Source: Streptomyces sp. NBC_01431 (GTDB lineage: Bacteria; Actinomycetota; Actinomycetes; Streptomycetales; Streptomycetaceae). From it: DNA of 64,000 nt. The stretch spans positions 7,130,001 to 7,194,000 of the forward strand of contig NZ_CP109496.1 of the NCBI RefSeq assembly GCF_036231355.1, written 5' to 3'. Shown here one piece after another: positions 52,316 through 60,822 of the stretch. The translations under genes were made by a program, and so were the position numbers. Each line of letters opens with the position of its first letter. Positions within the stretch are counted from its first letter, which is position 1. Below the pieces are notes generated by a model that was given only the letters and a program-made list of their open reading frames with translations, made no database searches and had not been told where the DNA came from.

Positions 52316-53146
52316 ATGAGGGACACCAGGACAGGGACGGCCGGATCGCGCCCGACCGGGGTGGGCAGGGTGGCCGCCGGGGTGGCCGCGACGGCGGGCG
52401 TGCTCGCGCTCTCGCTGGCCGGGGCGCAGCCCGGCACGGCGGACACGGCGGCGACCGGGCCCGTGCTGAGCGTGAACCGCACGACGGGGCTGCTCGACGG
52501 CGACATCGTGAAGTTCGGCATCGCGGGCGGTCCGCCCAAGGCCTATGTGTGGGTCGAGCAGTGCGTGGCGACGGCGGCCGGGACGGTCTGCGACGAGGAC
52601 ACCGGACGGCAGTTCCGGGTGTACCCCGACGGCACCTACCAGGTCTCACCGAAGAAGTTGTACACCCAACTGCACACCGCTGCGGGCGACTTCGACTGCC
52701 GCACGCCCGGGGCGGGCAGCGAGTGCCGACTGGCCCTCACCGACAACGCGGGCGCGGTCCTGACCACCGTGCCGCTGAGCTTCCGCCCGCACGGCCGCCC
52801 GGAGCCCGCGCCCACTTTGCGGGTCACCCCCGACACGGGACTGACCGAGGGGCAGACGGTGCACCTGTCCGGGCAGCGCTACGAGCCGCAGTACCACATC
52901 CCCGTCCTGGAGTGCCTGGCCGGCTCCGCCGACACGCTCGGCTGCCGCCCCGGCAGCCGCCCGCCCGCGACGACCGACCAGGGGCGCATCAACCAGGACC
53001 TGAGCGTCTCGGCCTCGTTCACCACCATCGACGGCCGCGCGGTGGACTGCCGTACCAAGGACGTCTGTGAACTGATCGCCTTCGGCTCCCGCGTACACGG
53101 CCCGGACACCGTCCGGCACCCGGTGTCCTTCGCGCCGGTTCCCTAG
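52316..53146 (+). CDS. Secreted protein with two neocarzinostatin-like Ig domains
   Basis: This 276-residue exported protein has a signal region (GRVAAGVAATAGVLALSLAGAQPGTA). Two similar beta-sandwich repeats follow: LSVNRTTGLLDGDIVKFGIAGG...VEQCV and LRVTPDTGLTEGQTVHLSGQRY...LECLA. Each starts with a V-x-x-x-T-GL-xx-G-x-x-V motif and has paired cysteines, as in the neocarzinostatin/macromomycin fold. Whether it binds a chromophore is unknown. GGAGAGGG precedes the ATG at 52316; an upstream ATG at 52295 is an alternative. Confidence 0.72.
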   Translation: MRDTRTGTAGSRPTGVGRVAAGVAATAGVLALSLAGAQPGTADTAATGPVLSVNRTTGLLDGDIVKFGIAGGPPKAYVWVEQCVATAAGTVCDEDTGRQFRVYPDGTYQVSPKKLYTQLHTAAGDFDCRTPGAGSECRLALTDNAGAVLTTVPLSFRPHGRPEPAPTLRVTPDTGLTEGQTVHLSGQRYEPQYHIPVLECLAGSADTLGCRPGSRPPATTDQGRINQDLSVSASFTTIDGRAVDCRTKDVCELIAFGSRVHGPDTVRHPVSFAPVP

Positions 53147-53159
53147 TGGCCGCAGGGGC

Positions 53160-53220
53160 CTGACGACCGGCCCGGCCGCGGGCCCGCACGGCGCGGGCCC
53201 GCACCCGGGCCGTCGGTCAG
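53160..53220. terminator. Complex hairpin between convergent genes
   Basis: CTGACGACCGGCCCGG and CCGGGCCGTCGGTCAG are imperfect complements flanking two copies of the self-complementary GCGGGCCCGC. The block fills the gap between the Ig-like gene and the convergent PLC-like gene. Confidence 0.5.
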
Positions 53221-54308
53221 CCCGTTCCGCGCGGCAGTGCCAGGGACTGGACCTGGGCAAGGGTGGTCCAGTCGTTGGAGGCGACGCTGGCGTGGGCGGC
53301 GGCGAGTCGGGCCACTCGTGCCTGGGCGTCGGACGGGGAGGGGTTCTTGTCGTCGAGGACCGGCGGCACGTTCTGCGCGTCGGTCATGACGAGGAAGTAG
53401 TGACGGCTGTCGTACCAGGCGGTGTCGATACCGCCGTTCACATAGGTCGCCGCGTCACCGTCGAAGACCACGAACCACGGCCGGATCGACGTGTCGGAAT
53501 AGCGTGAACGCGGGTCGCCCGCCTGGGCGTTGTGGACCGCGGGGAAGACCTGGGCCTGACCCGTGCGGCCCGCCGCCGCCAAGTCGCGCAGGTAGCGCGC
53601 GTACTCCACGTCCGTCCACAGGGTGTCGGTGGGATTGCCCTCCTCGACGGTGCCCGGGATCACTTCGAGCATCACCTTGCCGGCGAGTTGCTGCCGGGTC
53701 GGCCAGTTGCCCGCGGTGGCCGCCTCGTCCAGCGTGGCGTACTGACCGCCGCCCGGTTTGGCGAGCAGATCCGCCGGGCGGAAGACCGCCGATCCGAGAT
53801 GGGCGCTGATCGTCTGGTCGAGCTTGGCGGGCCCGAGGCCGAAGGTGGCCTGGAAGCCCGCCTTCATCTCCAGTTTGATGACGAGCGGCGGGTGCCCGGG
53901 GTGGGCCGTGAGCCAGACCCGTACGTCGTCCAGGCAGCTCTCCAGGTCCTTGTTGGCGCCGCCGGTGTAGAGCTGGGCTGGGGTGGTGGCGTTGACGCAG
54001 TTGTTGCTGTTGCCCAGCGGGTTGGAGTGGCTGACCTTCCACTCCTTGGTGATGAAGTCGTCCCACACATCGAGCTCGATCATCGATGTACCGGTGTCGA
54101 GTGCCTGCGCCAGATAGGGGAACGCGGCTGGGTCGTAGGTGTTGTGCAGGCCGGAGACGGTGGCCCCGGACAGCGGCAGACTCTCCGGCCCGGCCGCGGA
54201 CGCGCTGCCGCCGGCGCCCGTCGTGGCGAGGGCGAGGCAGGCGGCGAGCGCGCCGAGCAGGGCCGTACGCGGCCGGGGCGTGAATCGTCTGGGGCGGGGG
54301 TGCGACAC
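53217..54308 (-). CDS. Secreted Ca2+-dependent PI-PLC-like phosphodiesterase
   Basis: The 363-residue protein has a signal peptide (RPRTALLGALAACLALATTGAGGSASA). The mature chain has the TIM-barrel phosphodiesterase pattern: a first catalytic His in SGLHNTYDP, metal-site acids in SMIELDVWDD, and a second His in WKVSHSNPLGN. This fits the Ca2+-dependent phosphoinositide phospholipase C family known from Streptomyces antibioticus rather than bacterial metal-independent PI-PLC. The GTG start follows a perfect GGAGGATCC site. It probably cleaves inositol phospholipids outside the cell. Confidence 0.8.
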   Translation of the reverse strand: MSHPRPRRFTPRPRTALLGALAACLALATTGAGGSASAAGPESLPLSGATVSGLHNTYDPAAFPYLAQALDTGTSMIELDVWDDFITKEWKVSHSNPLGNSNNCVNATTPAQLYTGGANKDLESCLDDVRVWLTAHPGHPPLVIKLEMKAGFQATFGLGPAKLDQTISAHLGSAVFRPADLLAKPGGGQYATLDEAATAGNWPTRQQLAGKVMLEVIPGTVEEGNPTDTLWTDVEYARYLRDLAAAGRTGQAQVFPAVHNAQAGDPRSRYSDTSIRPWFVVFDGDAATYVNGGIDTAWYDSRHYFLVMTDAQNVPPVLDDKNPSPSDAQARVARLAAAHASVASNDWTTLAQVQSLALPRGTG

Positions 54309-54409
54309 GGATCCTCCTGGTGGGGGTGACACTGCGTCAGGACATTGACACCGCCGGATGAACCGACGGAGACATGTCAAGTAACGCGAGTTGGAATGCT
54401 CCTGTCACC

Positions 54410-54434
54410 CCCCGCGGCCGATCCGGCCGCGGGG
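54410..54434 (-). terminator. Tight hairpin after the SSI-like gene
   Basis: CCCCGCGGCCG pairs perfectly with CGGCCGCGGGG around a 3-base ATC loop, 40 bases past the SSI stop codon on the minus strand. Confidence 0.8.
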
Positions 54435-54473
54435 CCGGGGTCCGCGATCGCCCCGTCCGGGCGCGCTGGGCGC

Positions 54474-54920
54474 CTAGAAGTCGAACACGACTCCCGCGGC
54501 GGCCGACTTCATGCACGCGTTGGGGAAGGTCTGTACGTGGCTGACCCGCTTGCCGCCCCACACGCCGTCCGCTCTGACGGTGACCGGCTGCCACAGCTGG
54601 GTACACATGTGCGGGGCGCCGATCGGGGTGAGCGCGTTGAAGTCGCCCTGGACGCGCTTGAGTTCGGCACAGGCCTCGGCCGGCGCGGGGTGCGTGCCCG
54701 AGGGGGTCGGGGCACAGTTGAGGGTCACCGCGCGCTGGACGAAGCCCCCGTTGTCGCCGGTTCCGGGCTCGACGGTGAGCACGAGGGCGGACGGCGGGTA
54801 CAGGCTCATGGGCTTCATGGCGTTGGCCGGAGCCGCGGCTGCGACACCGGCTCCCGCGCCGACGAGCCCTTGGGCCAGCAGTGCGACGGCGACGGCGGTG
54901 GCTGCTGCGATCTTCCGCAT
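54474..54920 (-). CDS. Subtilisin inhibitor-like protein (SSI family)
   Basis: The 148-residue precursor has a signal peptide ending near AAAAPA and a mature chain of about 110 residues. SSI hallmarks are SALVLTV, the first Cys pair (LNCAPTPSGTHPAPAEAC) and a C-terminal DGVWGGKRVSHVQTFPNACM...VVFDF. Aligned with the SSI reactive loop CPM-VYDP, the loop here is CTQ-LWQP, so the predicted P1 residue is Gln rather than the usual Met or Lys. AGGAG precedes the ATG at 54920. It is extracellular and should inhibit serine proteases. Confidence 0.9.
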   Translation of the reverse strand: MRKIAAATAVAVALLAQGLVGAGAGVAAAAPANAMKPMSLYPPSALVLTVEPGTGDNGGFVQRAVTLNCAPTPSGTHPAPAEACAELKRVQGDFNALTPIGAPHMCTQLWQPVTVRADGVWGGKRVSHVQTFPNACMKSAAAGVVFDF

Positions 54921-55124
54921 TTCGAACACTCCTGGGGTTGGGTTTCCGAAGAACGAACAGGAGTCTCTCCCGGTACGGAGTGCCCCGCAGACCGCGGCGG
55001 ACACATTCGGTCACGTGAAGTGACTCAATGAAGCCGCATCGATGCAGCACATCGCACAGGTGTGCAGGTCGCCGACGTCCTCAAGGACGGCCAAAAGAAA
55101 GGCATGTTGGCGGGCCGGAGGTCT

Positions 55125-55150
55125 ATTTCAAGGCAGACGGAAGTTGAAAT
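55125..55150. promoter_or_regulatory. AT-rich inverted repeat ATTTCAA-N12-TTGAAAT
   Basis: A perfect 7-base inverted repeat stands out in GC-rich DNA between the SSI start and the 3' end of the carboxypeptidase gene. It could be an operator for the SSI promoter, which reads leftward from here. Confidence 0.4.
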
Positions 55151-55205
55151 CTGGGAATCTTAGGCTGGTTTGAGGGCTGGTCAAGTCAAGACCGCCTCCT
55201 GGAGT

Positions 55206-56366
55206 TCAGCGCGCCGGCCGCCCTCCGCCGCGCCTGACCGCCCGGCGCCGTACCAGGAGGACAAGGGTTCCGGCCGCTGCGAGGCCTCCGGCCACGGAAC
55301 CCGCGACCGGCCAGTTGGAGTCGTCGCCTTCCATCGGGAGCTCGGGCTTGACCGCCGCCACGTGTGCGGCCTGCACCCGGGCGGCCCGCGGGGAGGCCTT
55401 GGCCGGCTGCTGCGATTCCAGCGAGCCCACCGCGTCGACGTGGTCCCAGGCCCCGAATCCCCAGTCGAGCAGTGAGCGCGCCTCCTCGTAGACCGCGAAA
55501 CCTCCGCCGGCCTGCGGGTTCATGACGGTCACCAGCAAGGTCCGCTCACCCCGCCGCGCGGCCGCGATCAAGGTGTTGCCCGCATTGCTGGTGTAGCCGT
55601 TCTTGACCCCGATGATCCCCGGGTACGGAGTGACGCCGTCGTTCCCCGAGAGCAGCCGGTTGGTGTTCACGATGGCGTACGAGCCCTCGTCGCCGGGGAA
55701 CTGCGCGGAGATGGTCGAGCAGTAGGTGGCGAAGTCCGGCCGGGCGAGGCCCGCCCTGGCGAAGACCGCCAGATCGAAGGCCGAGGAGACCTGCCCAGGA
55801 GTGTCGTAGCCGTCGGGAGAGGCGACCTCGGTGTCCAGTGCGCCGAGCTTGTGGGCCTGGGCCTGCATCTGGGCCGCGGTCTCCTCCCAGCCGCCGTTGA
55901 GCGAGGCCAGCACGTGCACGGCGTCGTTGCCCGAGCTGAGGAAGACCCCGCGCCACAGGTCGGAGACCTGATAGGTGTGTCCGGCCTCGACCCCCACCAG
56001 GCTGCTGCCCGCGCCGATGCCGGCCAGGTCCTGTTCGGAGACGGTATGCCGGTCCTCGGCGCGCAGATGGGGGAGCGCGGTGACCGCGAACAGCGTCTTG
56101 AGGGTGCTGGCCGGGGGCAGCTTGCGGTGTGCGTCGCGAGCGGCCAGCACCTTCCCGGTGCGGGCGTCGGCGACCACGAACGAGAGGGCTGACAGCTCAC
56201 TCGGAAGGGCGGGCGCGCCGGGTCGCAGACTGACCTGCTCGCCCGTCGCCGGACTCGGCGGGGGCGCGGAGGCGGAGCTGCCGGACGCCGGAGCGAGGCA
56301 GCACAGACCGATGGCGGCGCCGGCGGTGAGCGTTGCCATCGTACGGAAACCGGTTCTGATGACCAT
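55206..56366 (-). CDS. D-alanyl-D-alanine carboxypeptidase (PBP5/DacA type)
   Basis: The 386-residue protein has an N-terminal signal peptide and a C-terminal membrane anchor (VAGSVAGGLAAAGTLVLLV followed by RRRAVRRGGG). The S11 peptidase motifs are STLK (Ser87, Lys90), SGN (Ser145, Asn147) and KNG at 255-257 in place of KTG, with the usual GIIGVKNGYTSNAGNTL context. It trims the terminal D-Ala of peptidoglycan pentapeptides. Its start has only a weak GGTGA site. Confidence 0.92.
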   Translation of the reverse strand: MVIRTGFRTMATLTAGAAIGLCCLAPASGSSASAPPPSPATGEQVSLRPGAPALPSELSALSFVVADARTGKVLAARDAHRKLPPASTLKTLFAVTALPHLRAEDRHTVSEQDLAGIGAGSSLVGVEAGHTYQVSDLWRGVFLSSGNDAVHVLASLNGGWEETAAQMQAQAHKLGALDTEVASPDGYDTPGQVSSAFDLAVFARAGLARPDFATYCSTISAQFPGDEGSYAIVNTNRLLSGNDGVTPYPGIIGVKNGYTSNAGNTLIAAARRGERTLLVTVMNPQAGGGFAVYEEARSLLDWGFGAWDHVDAVGSLESQQPAKASPRAARVQAAHVAAVKPELPMEGDDSNWPVAGSVAGGLAAAGTLVLLVRRRAVRRGGGRPAR

Positions 56367-56560
56367 TCGGTCACCGTAGGAACAGAACGGACGGCGCGCA
56401 GGTCGGCTTGTGCCGTCCGGCCTACAGGGGGGAGCTCTCGGCGCCGCAGTGTCGCGGCCGCCCCGGCCGGGCGGGTCCGGGCCCAGGCGGCGGACGCGCC
56501 CGGTGTCCCTTGTGGCCGGTTCCGCTCGTTCGGGCCTGTTTCGTTCGTTCAAGGAATAGC

Positions 56561-56576
56561 AATGGTCTAGTCCAAG
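56561..56576. promoter_or_regulatory. DasR-responsive element (AATGGTCTAGTCCAAG)
   Basis: The core TGGTCTAGTCCA differs from the DasR consensus TGGTCTAGACCA at one base. It lies 65 bases before the chitinase start. DasR is the GntR-family repressor that senses aminosugar phosphates and controls chitinolytic genes in Streptomyces, so chitin-dependent induction is expected. Confidence 0.85.
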
Positions 56577-56640
56577 TCGTTGACGTGTTCCGGACACCCC
56601 CCAATTCTGGGAGCCCCTCCCACCCCCAGGAGACCCCGAC

Positions 56641-57876
56641 ATGAAGCCCCTTCGTGCTCTCCTCTGCGGCGCGGCCAGCGCCGCGCTGGCCGCGGCCGGT
56701 CTCACCGCCGTCGTCGCCGGCCAGGCGTCGGGCGCGACCGCCGACACGGCCGCGCTCAGCGGGCGCTGGTACGCCGCGGCGCCGTATCTGATGCCCCTCG
56801 ACAACAACCCGCCCGACGCCGCCGCCATCATGGACGCCACCGGCCTCAAGGCGTTCCAGCTCGCCTTCGTCCTCGCCCCCAACGGCGGCGGCTGTAGCCC
56901 GACATGGGGCGGTACGGCACCCGTCTCCTCGGACACCGCCGTCGGTGCCGTCATCAACACCATCCGCGCCAAGGGCGGAGACGTCTCGGCGTCGGTCGGC
57001 GGCTACGGCGGCACCAAGCTCGGCCAGAACTGCTCGGACGCCGCCTCAACCGCCGCCGCGTACCAGCAGGTCATCACCAAGTACCAGCTCAAGGCCATCG
57101 ACTTCGACCTCGAAGAGCCCGAGTACGAGAACACCGCGGCCATCTCCCACGAGATCGGCGCCGCCAAGATCCTCCAGCAGAACAACCCCGGCCTGTACGT
57201 CTCGGTGACCACCGCCGGCACGGCCGACGGGACCGGCTGGTTCGGCAAGCAGATGCTGAACGAGGCCAAGACCCAGGGCTTCGTGCCGGACAACTTCTCG
57301 ATCATGCCGTTCGACGGCGGGTTCAGCGGCGCCGCCGCCCAGACGAGCGCGCTGACCAACTTCAACTCCGTACTGCGCTCGACGTTCGGCTGGGACGCGG
57401 CTACCGCCTATGCCCACGAGGGCTTCTCCGGGATGAACGGCCGCAGCGACACGGGCGAGTTCTTCTCGCAGGCCGACTTCCAGGTGGTGCTCGATTACGC
57501 GACGAGCCACGGCATGGCGCGCTTCACCTTCTGGTCCCTGAACCGGGACCGGCAGTGCAGCCCGCCCGACAACAACGGCACGACCTCCGGAACGTGCAGC
57601 AGCGTTCCGCAGGCGTCCTGGGACTTCGCCAAGTACTCGGTGAGGTTCGCCGGCGCCACGCCGCCCTCGTCGCCGCCGCCGTCCTCCGCCCCGCCCTCCT
57701 CGCCGGGCGGTGGCGGTGCCTGCACCGTGGCCGCCTGGAGCGCGGGCTCGGTGTACACACAGGGCAACGAGGTCTCCCACAACGGCCACACGTGGAAGGC
57801 CAAGTGGTGGACCCAGAACGAGGAGCCCGGGACCACGGGGGAGTGGGGGGTCTGGCAGGACGAAGGCGCCTGCTGA
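56641..57876 (+). CDS. GH18 chitinase with C-terminal CBM5/12
   Basis: This 411-residue secreted enzyme has a signal peptide ending near SGATA. The catalytic barrel (about 40-335) carries IDFDLEEPEYENT with the DxDxE set Asp154, Asp156 and catalytic Glu158. A Pro/Ser linker (PPSSPPPSSAPPSSPGGGG) leads to a CBM5/12 chitin-binding module with AWSAGSVYTQGNEVSHNGHTWKAKWWTQNEEPG. It hydrolyses chitin outside the cell. The DasR element upstream supports induction by chito-oligosaccharides. Confidence 0.95.
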   Translation: MKPLRALLCGAASAALAAAGLTAVVAGQASGATADTAALSGRWYAAAPYLMPLDNNPPDAAAIMDATGLKAFQLAFVLAPNGGGCSPTWGGTAPVSSDTAVGAVINTIRAKGGDVSASVGGYGGTKLGQNCSDAASTAAAYQQVITKYQLKAIDFDLEEPEYENTAAISHEIGAAKILQQNNPGLYVSVTTAGTADGTGWFGKQMLNEAKTQGFVPDNFSIMPFDGGFSGAAAQTSALTNFNSVLRSTFGWDAATAYAHEGFSGMNGRSDTGEFFSQADFQVVLDYATSHGMARFTFWSLNRDRQCSPPDNNGTTSGTCSSVPQASWDFAKYSVRFAGATPPSSPPPSSAPPSSPGGGGACTVAAWSAGSVYTQGNEVSHNGHTWKAKWWTQNEEPGTTGEWGVWQDEGAC

Positions 57877-57883
57877 CCTCCCC

Positions 57884-57922
57884 CGGCTCCAACCGGCGTG
57901 CCGCACGCGCCGGTTGGAGCCG
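57884..57922 (+). terminator. Strong hairpin after the chitinase
   Basis: CGGCTCCAACCGGCG pairs perfectly with CGCCGGTTGGAGCCG around a 9-base loop, eight bases after the stop codon. Confidence 0.87.
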
Positions 57923-58043
57923 CTCGGCCTGCACCGGGCCCCGAAAAGAATTTCCACACCGTCGGCAACCTGGCCCCCCGCCGCGCGTCGTCAGGGGTGA
58001 AGGCGCGAACCGCGCCGCCCCGCCGACCGTGGAGAAGCACAAC

Positions 58044-58526
58044 GTGACCGTCCCCCAGCACAGCCCCGGCCAGCCCGCCCACCGCCGCCTCACCCGCGCC
58101 GCGGCCGCGACCGGCCTGCTCATCGCCCTCACCGTCCCCGCCCTCGCCGGAACGGCCCACGCCGACGGACCGCGCCCCGAGCCCAAGCGCGCGGTGGCGG
58201 CCGCCACCGAGCCGAGCGCCGCGCCCTCCTCGCCGGTCAAGCGGGCGGGACAGAACCGGCCGAGCGCCGCACCGAGCGCTCCCTCGACCAGCGGTCCCAA
58301 GGAGCCTGCGGCGACCGAGCCGCCGTCAGCCGCCCCCAAGGGCGTCGAGCCGTCCGCCGCCCCCAGGGCCGCCGAGCCGTCCGCCGCACCCTCCCGCTCG
58401 GACGGGAAGGAGCTGGCCCATACTGGTTCGTCCAAGGTCAACATGGTGGTGGGCGTCGGAGCCGGCGCGCTGATCCTCGCGGGCGCCGGGACCGTCTTCG
58501 CCGTCCGGCGGCGCCACCAGCACTGA
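58044..58526 (+). CDS. LAHTG cell-wall-anchored protein (class E sortase substrate type)
   Basis: The 160-residue product has a signal peptide (RRLTRAAAATGLLIALTVPALAGTAHA) and a low-complexity mature region of repeated EPSAAP-like Pro/Ala/Ser units. It ends in a sorting signal: LAHTG, a hydrophobic helix (VVGVGAGALILAGAGTVFAV) and RRRHQH. LAxTG is the motif used by class E sortases of high-GC actinobacteria. GGAG lies nine bases before the GTG. The repeats suggest a wall-spanning stalk with no enzymatic domain. Confidence 0.82.
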   Translation: MTVPQHSPGQPAHRRLTRAAAATGLLIALTVPALAGTAHADGPRPEPKRAVAAATEPSAAPSSPVKRAGQNRPSAAPSAPSTSGPKEPAATEPPSAAPKGVEPSAAPRAAEPSAAPSRSDGKELAHTGSSKVNMVVGVGAGALILAGAGTVFAVRRRHQH

Positions 58527-58537
58527 GCGATCCACGG

Positions 58538-58560
58538 CCCCGCCCAAGGCCAGGGCGGGG
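58538..58560 (+). terminator. Short GC hairpin
   Basis: CCCCGCCC pairs with GGGCGGGG around a 7-base loop, 11 bases after the LAHTG gene. TCTCG follows it. Confidence 0.75.
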
Positions 58561-58585
58561 TCTCGCCCGCGCACCCGAGGAACTG

Positions 58586-59254
58586 ATGGAGTACACCGCC
58601 GTACGGCACCCGGCCCGCTTCGCACCGCGCGGACTTGCGCCCTGGTGGCGCGGACTGCTGCGCCGGGACCGCCTGGCACCCCAGGACGCGTACCCGAAGC
58701 CGTACGCGACGGGGCGCGGCGACACCTACCGTGGCGCGTTCGGTGACCCGTACGGCACCGGCACGTCGCGGCCCACCGTCAGTGAGCTATACCACGCGCA
58801 CCGCCTCAAGATGGTGCATCTCGCCGTCATGCTGGTGGACGACCGGGCCAGTGCCGAGGACGTCGTGCAGGACGCGTTCACCGCGCTCTACCGCCGCCAC
58901 GGCGACCGGATCGACGAGATCGACAACGCCCTCGCGTATCTGCGCACCGCCGTCGTCAACGCCTCGCGCTCCGTGCTGCGCCGCCGGCGCACGGCCCGCG
59001 GCTACACCCCGCCCCACGAGCCCGACGCGCCCTCCGCCGAGGAACGGGTCGTCCTGGACGAGGAGCACCGCGAAGTGCTCGCCGCACTGGGGCAGTTGAC
59101 AGCGCGCCGTCGCGAGGTGCTGGTACTGCGGTACTGGAGCGACCTCACGGAGGCGGAGATCGCCGCGACCCTCGGCATCAGCCGGGGCTCGGTGAAATCC
59201 ATCGCCAGCAGGGCCCTGGACGCGCTGGAGAAAATCCTGGAGGGACGGGCATGA
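58586..59254 (+). CDS. ECF sigma factor (SigE/SigK-like group)
   Basis: This 222-residue protein has an unusual basic, Tyr/Pro-rich N-terminal extension of about 65 residues. Sigma region 2 follows (ELYHAHRLKMVHLAVMLVDDRASAEDVVQDAFTALYRR), then region 4 (LGQLTARRREVLVLRYWSDLTEAEIAATLGISRGSVKSIASRALDALEKIL). AGGA precedes the ATG. It overlaps the next gene by ATGA, so the downstream membrane protein is a probable partner or anti-sigma factor. Confidence 0.88.
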   Translation: MEYTAVRHPARFAPRGLAPWWRGLLRRDRLAPQDAYPKPYATGRGDTYRGAFGDPYGTGTSRPTVSELYHAHRLKMVHLAVMLVDDRASAEDVVQDAFTALYRRHGDRIDEIDNALAYLRTAVVNASRSVLRRRRTARGYTPPHEPDAPSAEERVVLDEEHREVLAALGQLTARRREVLVLRYWSDLTEAEIAATLGISRGSVKSIASRALDALEKILEGRA

Positions 59255-59751
59255 GCGGCCACTGGAGCGAGCCCGAGGCGCCCGAGCGCCCGGTCGAGAG
59301 GCGGCTGCGCCGCGCGCTCGCCGCCCGCGCGGAGCACATCACCCTCGTCGATCTGCGGCCCGCCGACCCGCCGGGGCCCCATCTGCGCCGCACCCCGCTG
59401 GCCCGGCTGCGGCTGCGCCGGTTGGGCCTGCCGCTGGCCGGGCTCGCCACCGCCGCGGCCGTGGCCATCGGCTACGTCACGCTGGCCGCGGGCCACCACG
59501 AACAGCGCCCGCTGCCTGCCAACTCGCCGGGCCCGGTCCAGCCGACGCCGACGCCGGCGCACTCCAAGGAGCAGGGCCCGCGGCCCTCGCCGGCGCCCAG
59601 CGACGCGCCGTCCTCCCAGCCGTCCAGGCGGCCCGCCACGGGGCCGAGGTCGGCCCCGCCGGAGCCGTCCACGGTCCCGCCGCAGACCCGGCCGTCCCGG
59701 GCCGCCGCGCCCCGGCGTTCCGTGCCGCCCGCGACGCCGCAGGCCCACTGA
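59251..59751 (+). CDS. Single-pass membrane protein, probable sigma-factor partner
   Basis: The 166-residue protein has a cytoplasmic N-terminus of about 60 residues, one membrane helix (LAGLATAAAVAIGYVTLAAG) and a long Pro/Ser-rich extracytoplasmic tail without a folded domain. No zinc anti-sigma (HxxxCxxC) motif is visible, so it differs from ZAS proteins. Coupling to the sigma factor and its topology suggest an anti-sigma-like role, which is inference. Confidence 0.72.
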   Translation: MSGHWSEPEAPERPVERRLRRALAARAEHITLVDLRPADPPGPHLRRTPLARLRLRRLGLPLAGLATAAAVAIGYVTLAAGHHEQRPLPANSPGPVQPTPTPAHSKEQGPRPSPAPSDAPSSQPSRRPATGPRSAPPEPSTVPPQTRPSRAAAPRRSVPPATPQAH

Positions 59752-59768
59752 CGGCACCGCGAGGGGGA

Positions 59769-60608
59769 TCAGGCGGCCCCCTTGCGGGCGCGGCGCCGCC
59801 ACAACGCCACCGGCACCACACCGGCGAGCCCGAGCGTGTCCGGTGCGAATGCGGCCGCCGTGTTGATGCCGGGTTGGTCGAACGTGTTGGGGACGGGCAG
59901 GGTGGCCCAGCGGGTGACCGGCCAGGCGATCACGAAGGCGCGGCCCACGGCCTTGTCGACCGGGACGAACCCCTGGTTCTTGTCAAGCGAGTGGTAGCGG
60001 GAGTCGGCCGAGTCCTGCCGGTGGTCGCCCATCACCCAGATCTTCCCCGGGGGCACCTTCACCTTGAACTGGCCGCCCTGCTGGTCGACGCTGCACGAGG
60101 TGTTCCCGGGGAAAACGAACGGCTCGGTCAGCGCCTTGCCGTTGACCCTCACCGGGCCGGTGCCCCGGCACTCCACGGTGTCGCCCGCGACCCCGATGAC
60201 TCGCTTGATCAGGTCGTGCTCGTTGGCCGACGGCATCAGCCCGACGAACGACAGCGCCCTCTGGATGACGTTGGGGTTCGAAGTCGGCTCGTCCTGGAGC
60301 CAGTTGGCGGGGTCGTGGAAGACGACGACCTCGCCGCGCTCGGGCTTCGAGCCGAACCACGGCGTCAGCTTGTCGACCAGGACGCGGTCGCCGGGCTGAA
60401 GGGTGTTCTGCATGGAATCGGACGGGATGGAGAACGCCTGCACCAGGAACGTCTTGATGAGCAGCGCGAGCACCAGCGCGACGCCGATGAGGATCGGCAA
60501 CTCCTTCCAGAAGGAGCGCTGCTTACCGGTCCGCCTGCCTCGCGGGCTGTTGGGCCCCTCACCATCGGTCTGAGGGCCTCCGCCCGCGCCGACCGTTGAA
60601 TTCCCCAC
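59769..60608 (-). CDS. lepB: Type I signal peptidase
   Basis: This 279-residue membrane protease removes Sec/Tat signal peptides. It has a transmembrane helix (LPILIGVALVLALLIKTFLVQAF), the catalytic Ser65 in IPSDSMQNTL, the general base Lys135 in DLIKRVIGVAGD and box E GDHRQDSADSRYH. A second hydrophobic segment near the C-terminus (TLGLAGVVPVALW) ends in RRRARKG. AGGAG precedes the GTG start. Streptomyces genomes usually group their sip genes near rplS; this copy stands alone inside a secretome region. Confidence 0.93.
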   Translation of the reverse strand: MGNSTVGAGGGPQTDGEGPNSPRGRRTGKQRSFWKELPILIGVALVLALLIKTFLVQAFSIPSDSMQNTLQPGDRVLVDKLTPWFGSKPERGEVVVFHDPANWLQDEPTSNPNVIQRALSFVGLMPSANEHDLIKRVIGVAGDTVECRGTGPVRVNGKALTEPFVFPGNTSCSVDQQGGQFKVKVPPGKIWVMGDHRQDSADSRYHSLDKNQGFVPVDKAVGRAFVIAWPVTRWATLPVPNTFDQPGINTAAAFAPDTLGLAGVVPVALWRRRARKGAA

Positions 60609-60758
60609 GCCCGCTCCTTCGGTCCGTACCGCGGTCCGCGCCGGATGGCGCGGATCACCGCCTTGTGAACGAACGGTAGTTCCGGGTGGGCCCGTTCACC
60701 CCGGGCTCCGGGGGGTGTCCGGCCGCTTTCCTGCATCCGAAGGAGGCGTAGCACGCAT

Positions 60759-60805
60759 GAGCCCCTGCCGCCCGGCACCTCGGGGGTGCGGGGCAACAGG
60801 GGCTC
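60759..60805 (-). terminator. Extended hairpin after the esterase gene
   Basis: GAGCCCCTG pairs with CAGGGGCTC, and inside it CCC/GGG and GCACC/GGTGC also pair. It lies 18 bases past the esterase stop on the minus strand, between that gene and the signal peptidase start. Confidence 0.8.
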
Positions 60806-60822
60806 GGCGGGCCGTGCGGCGG

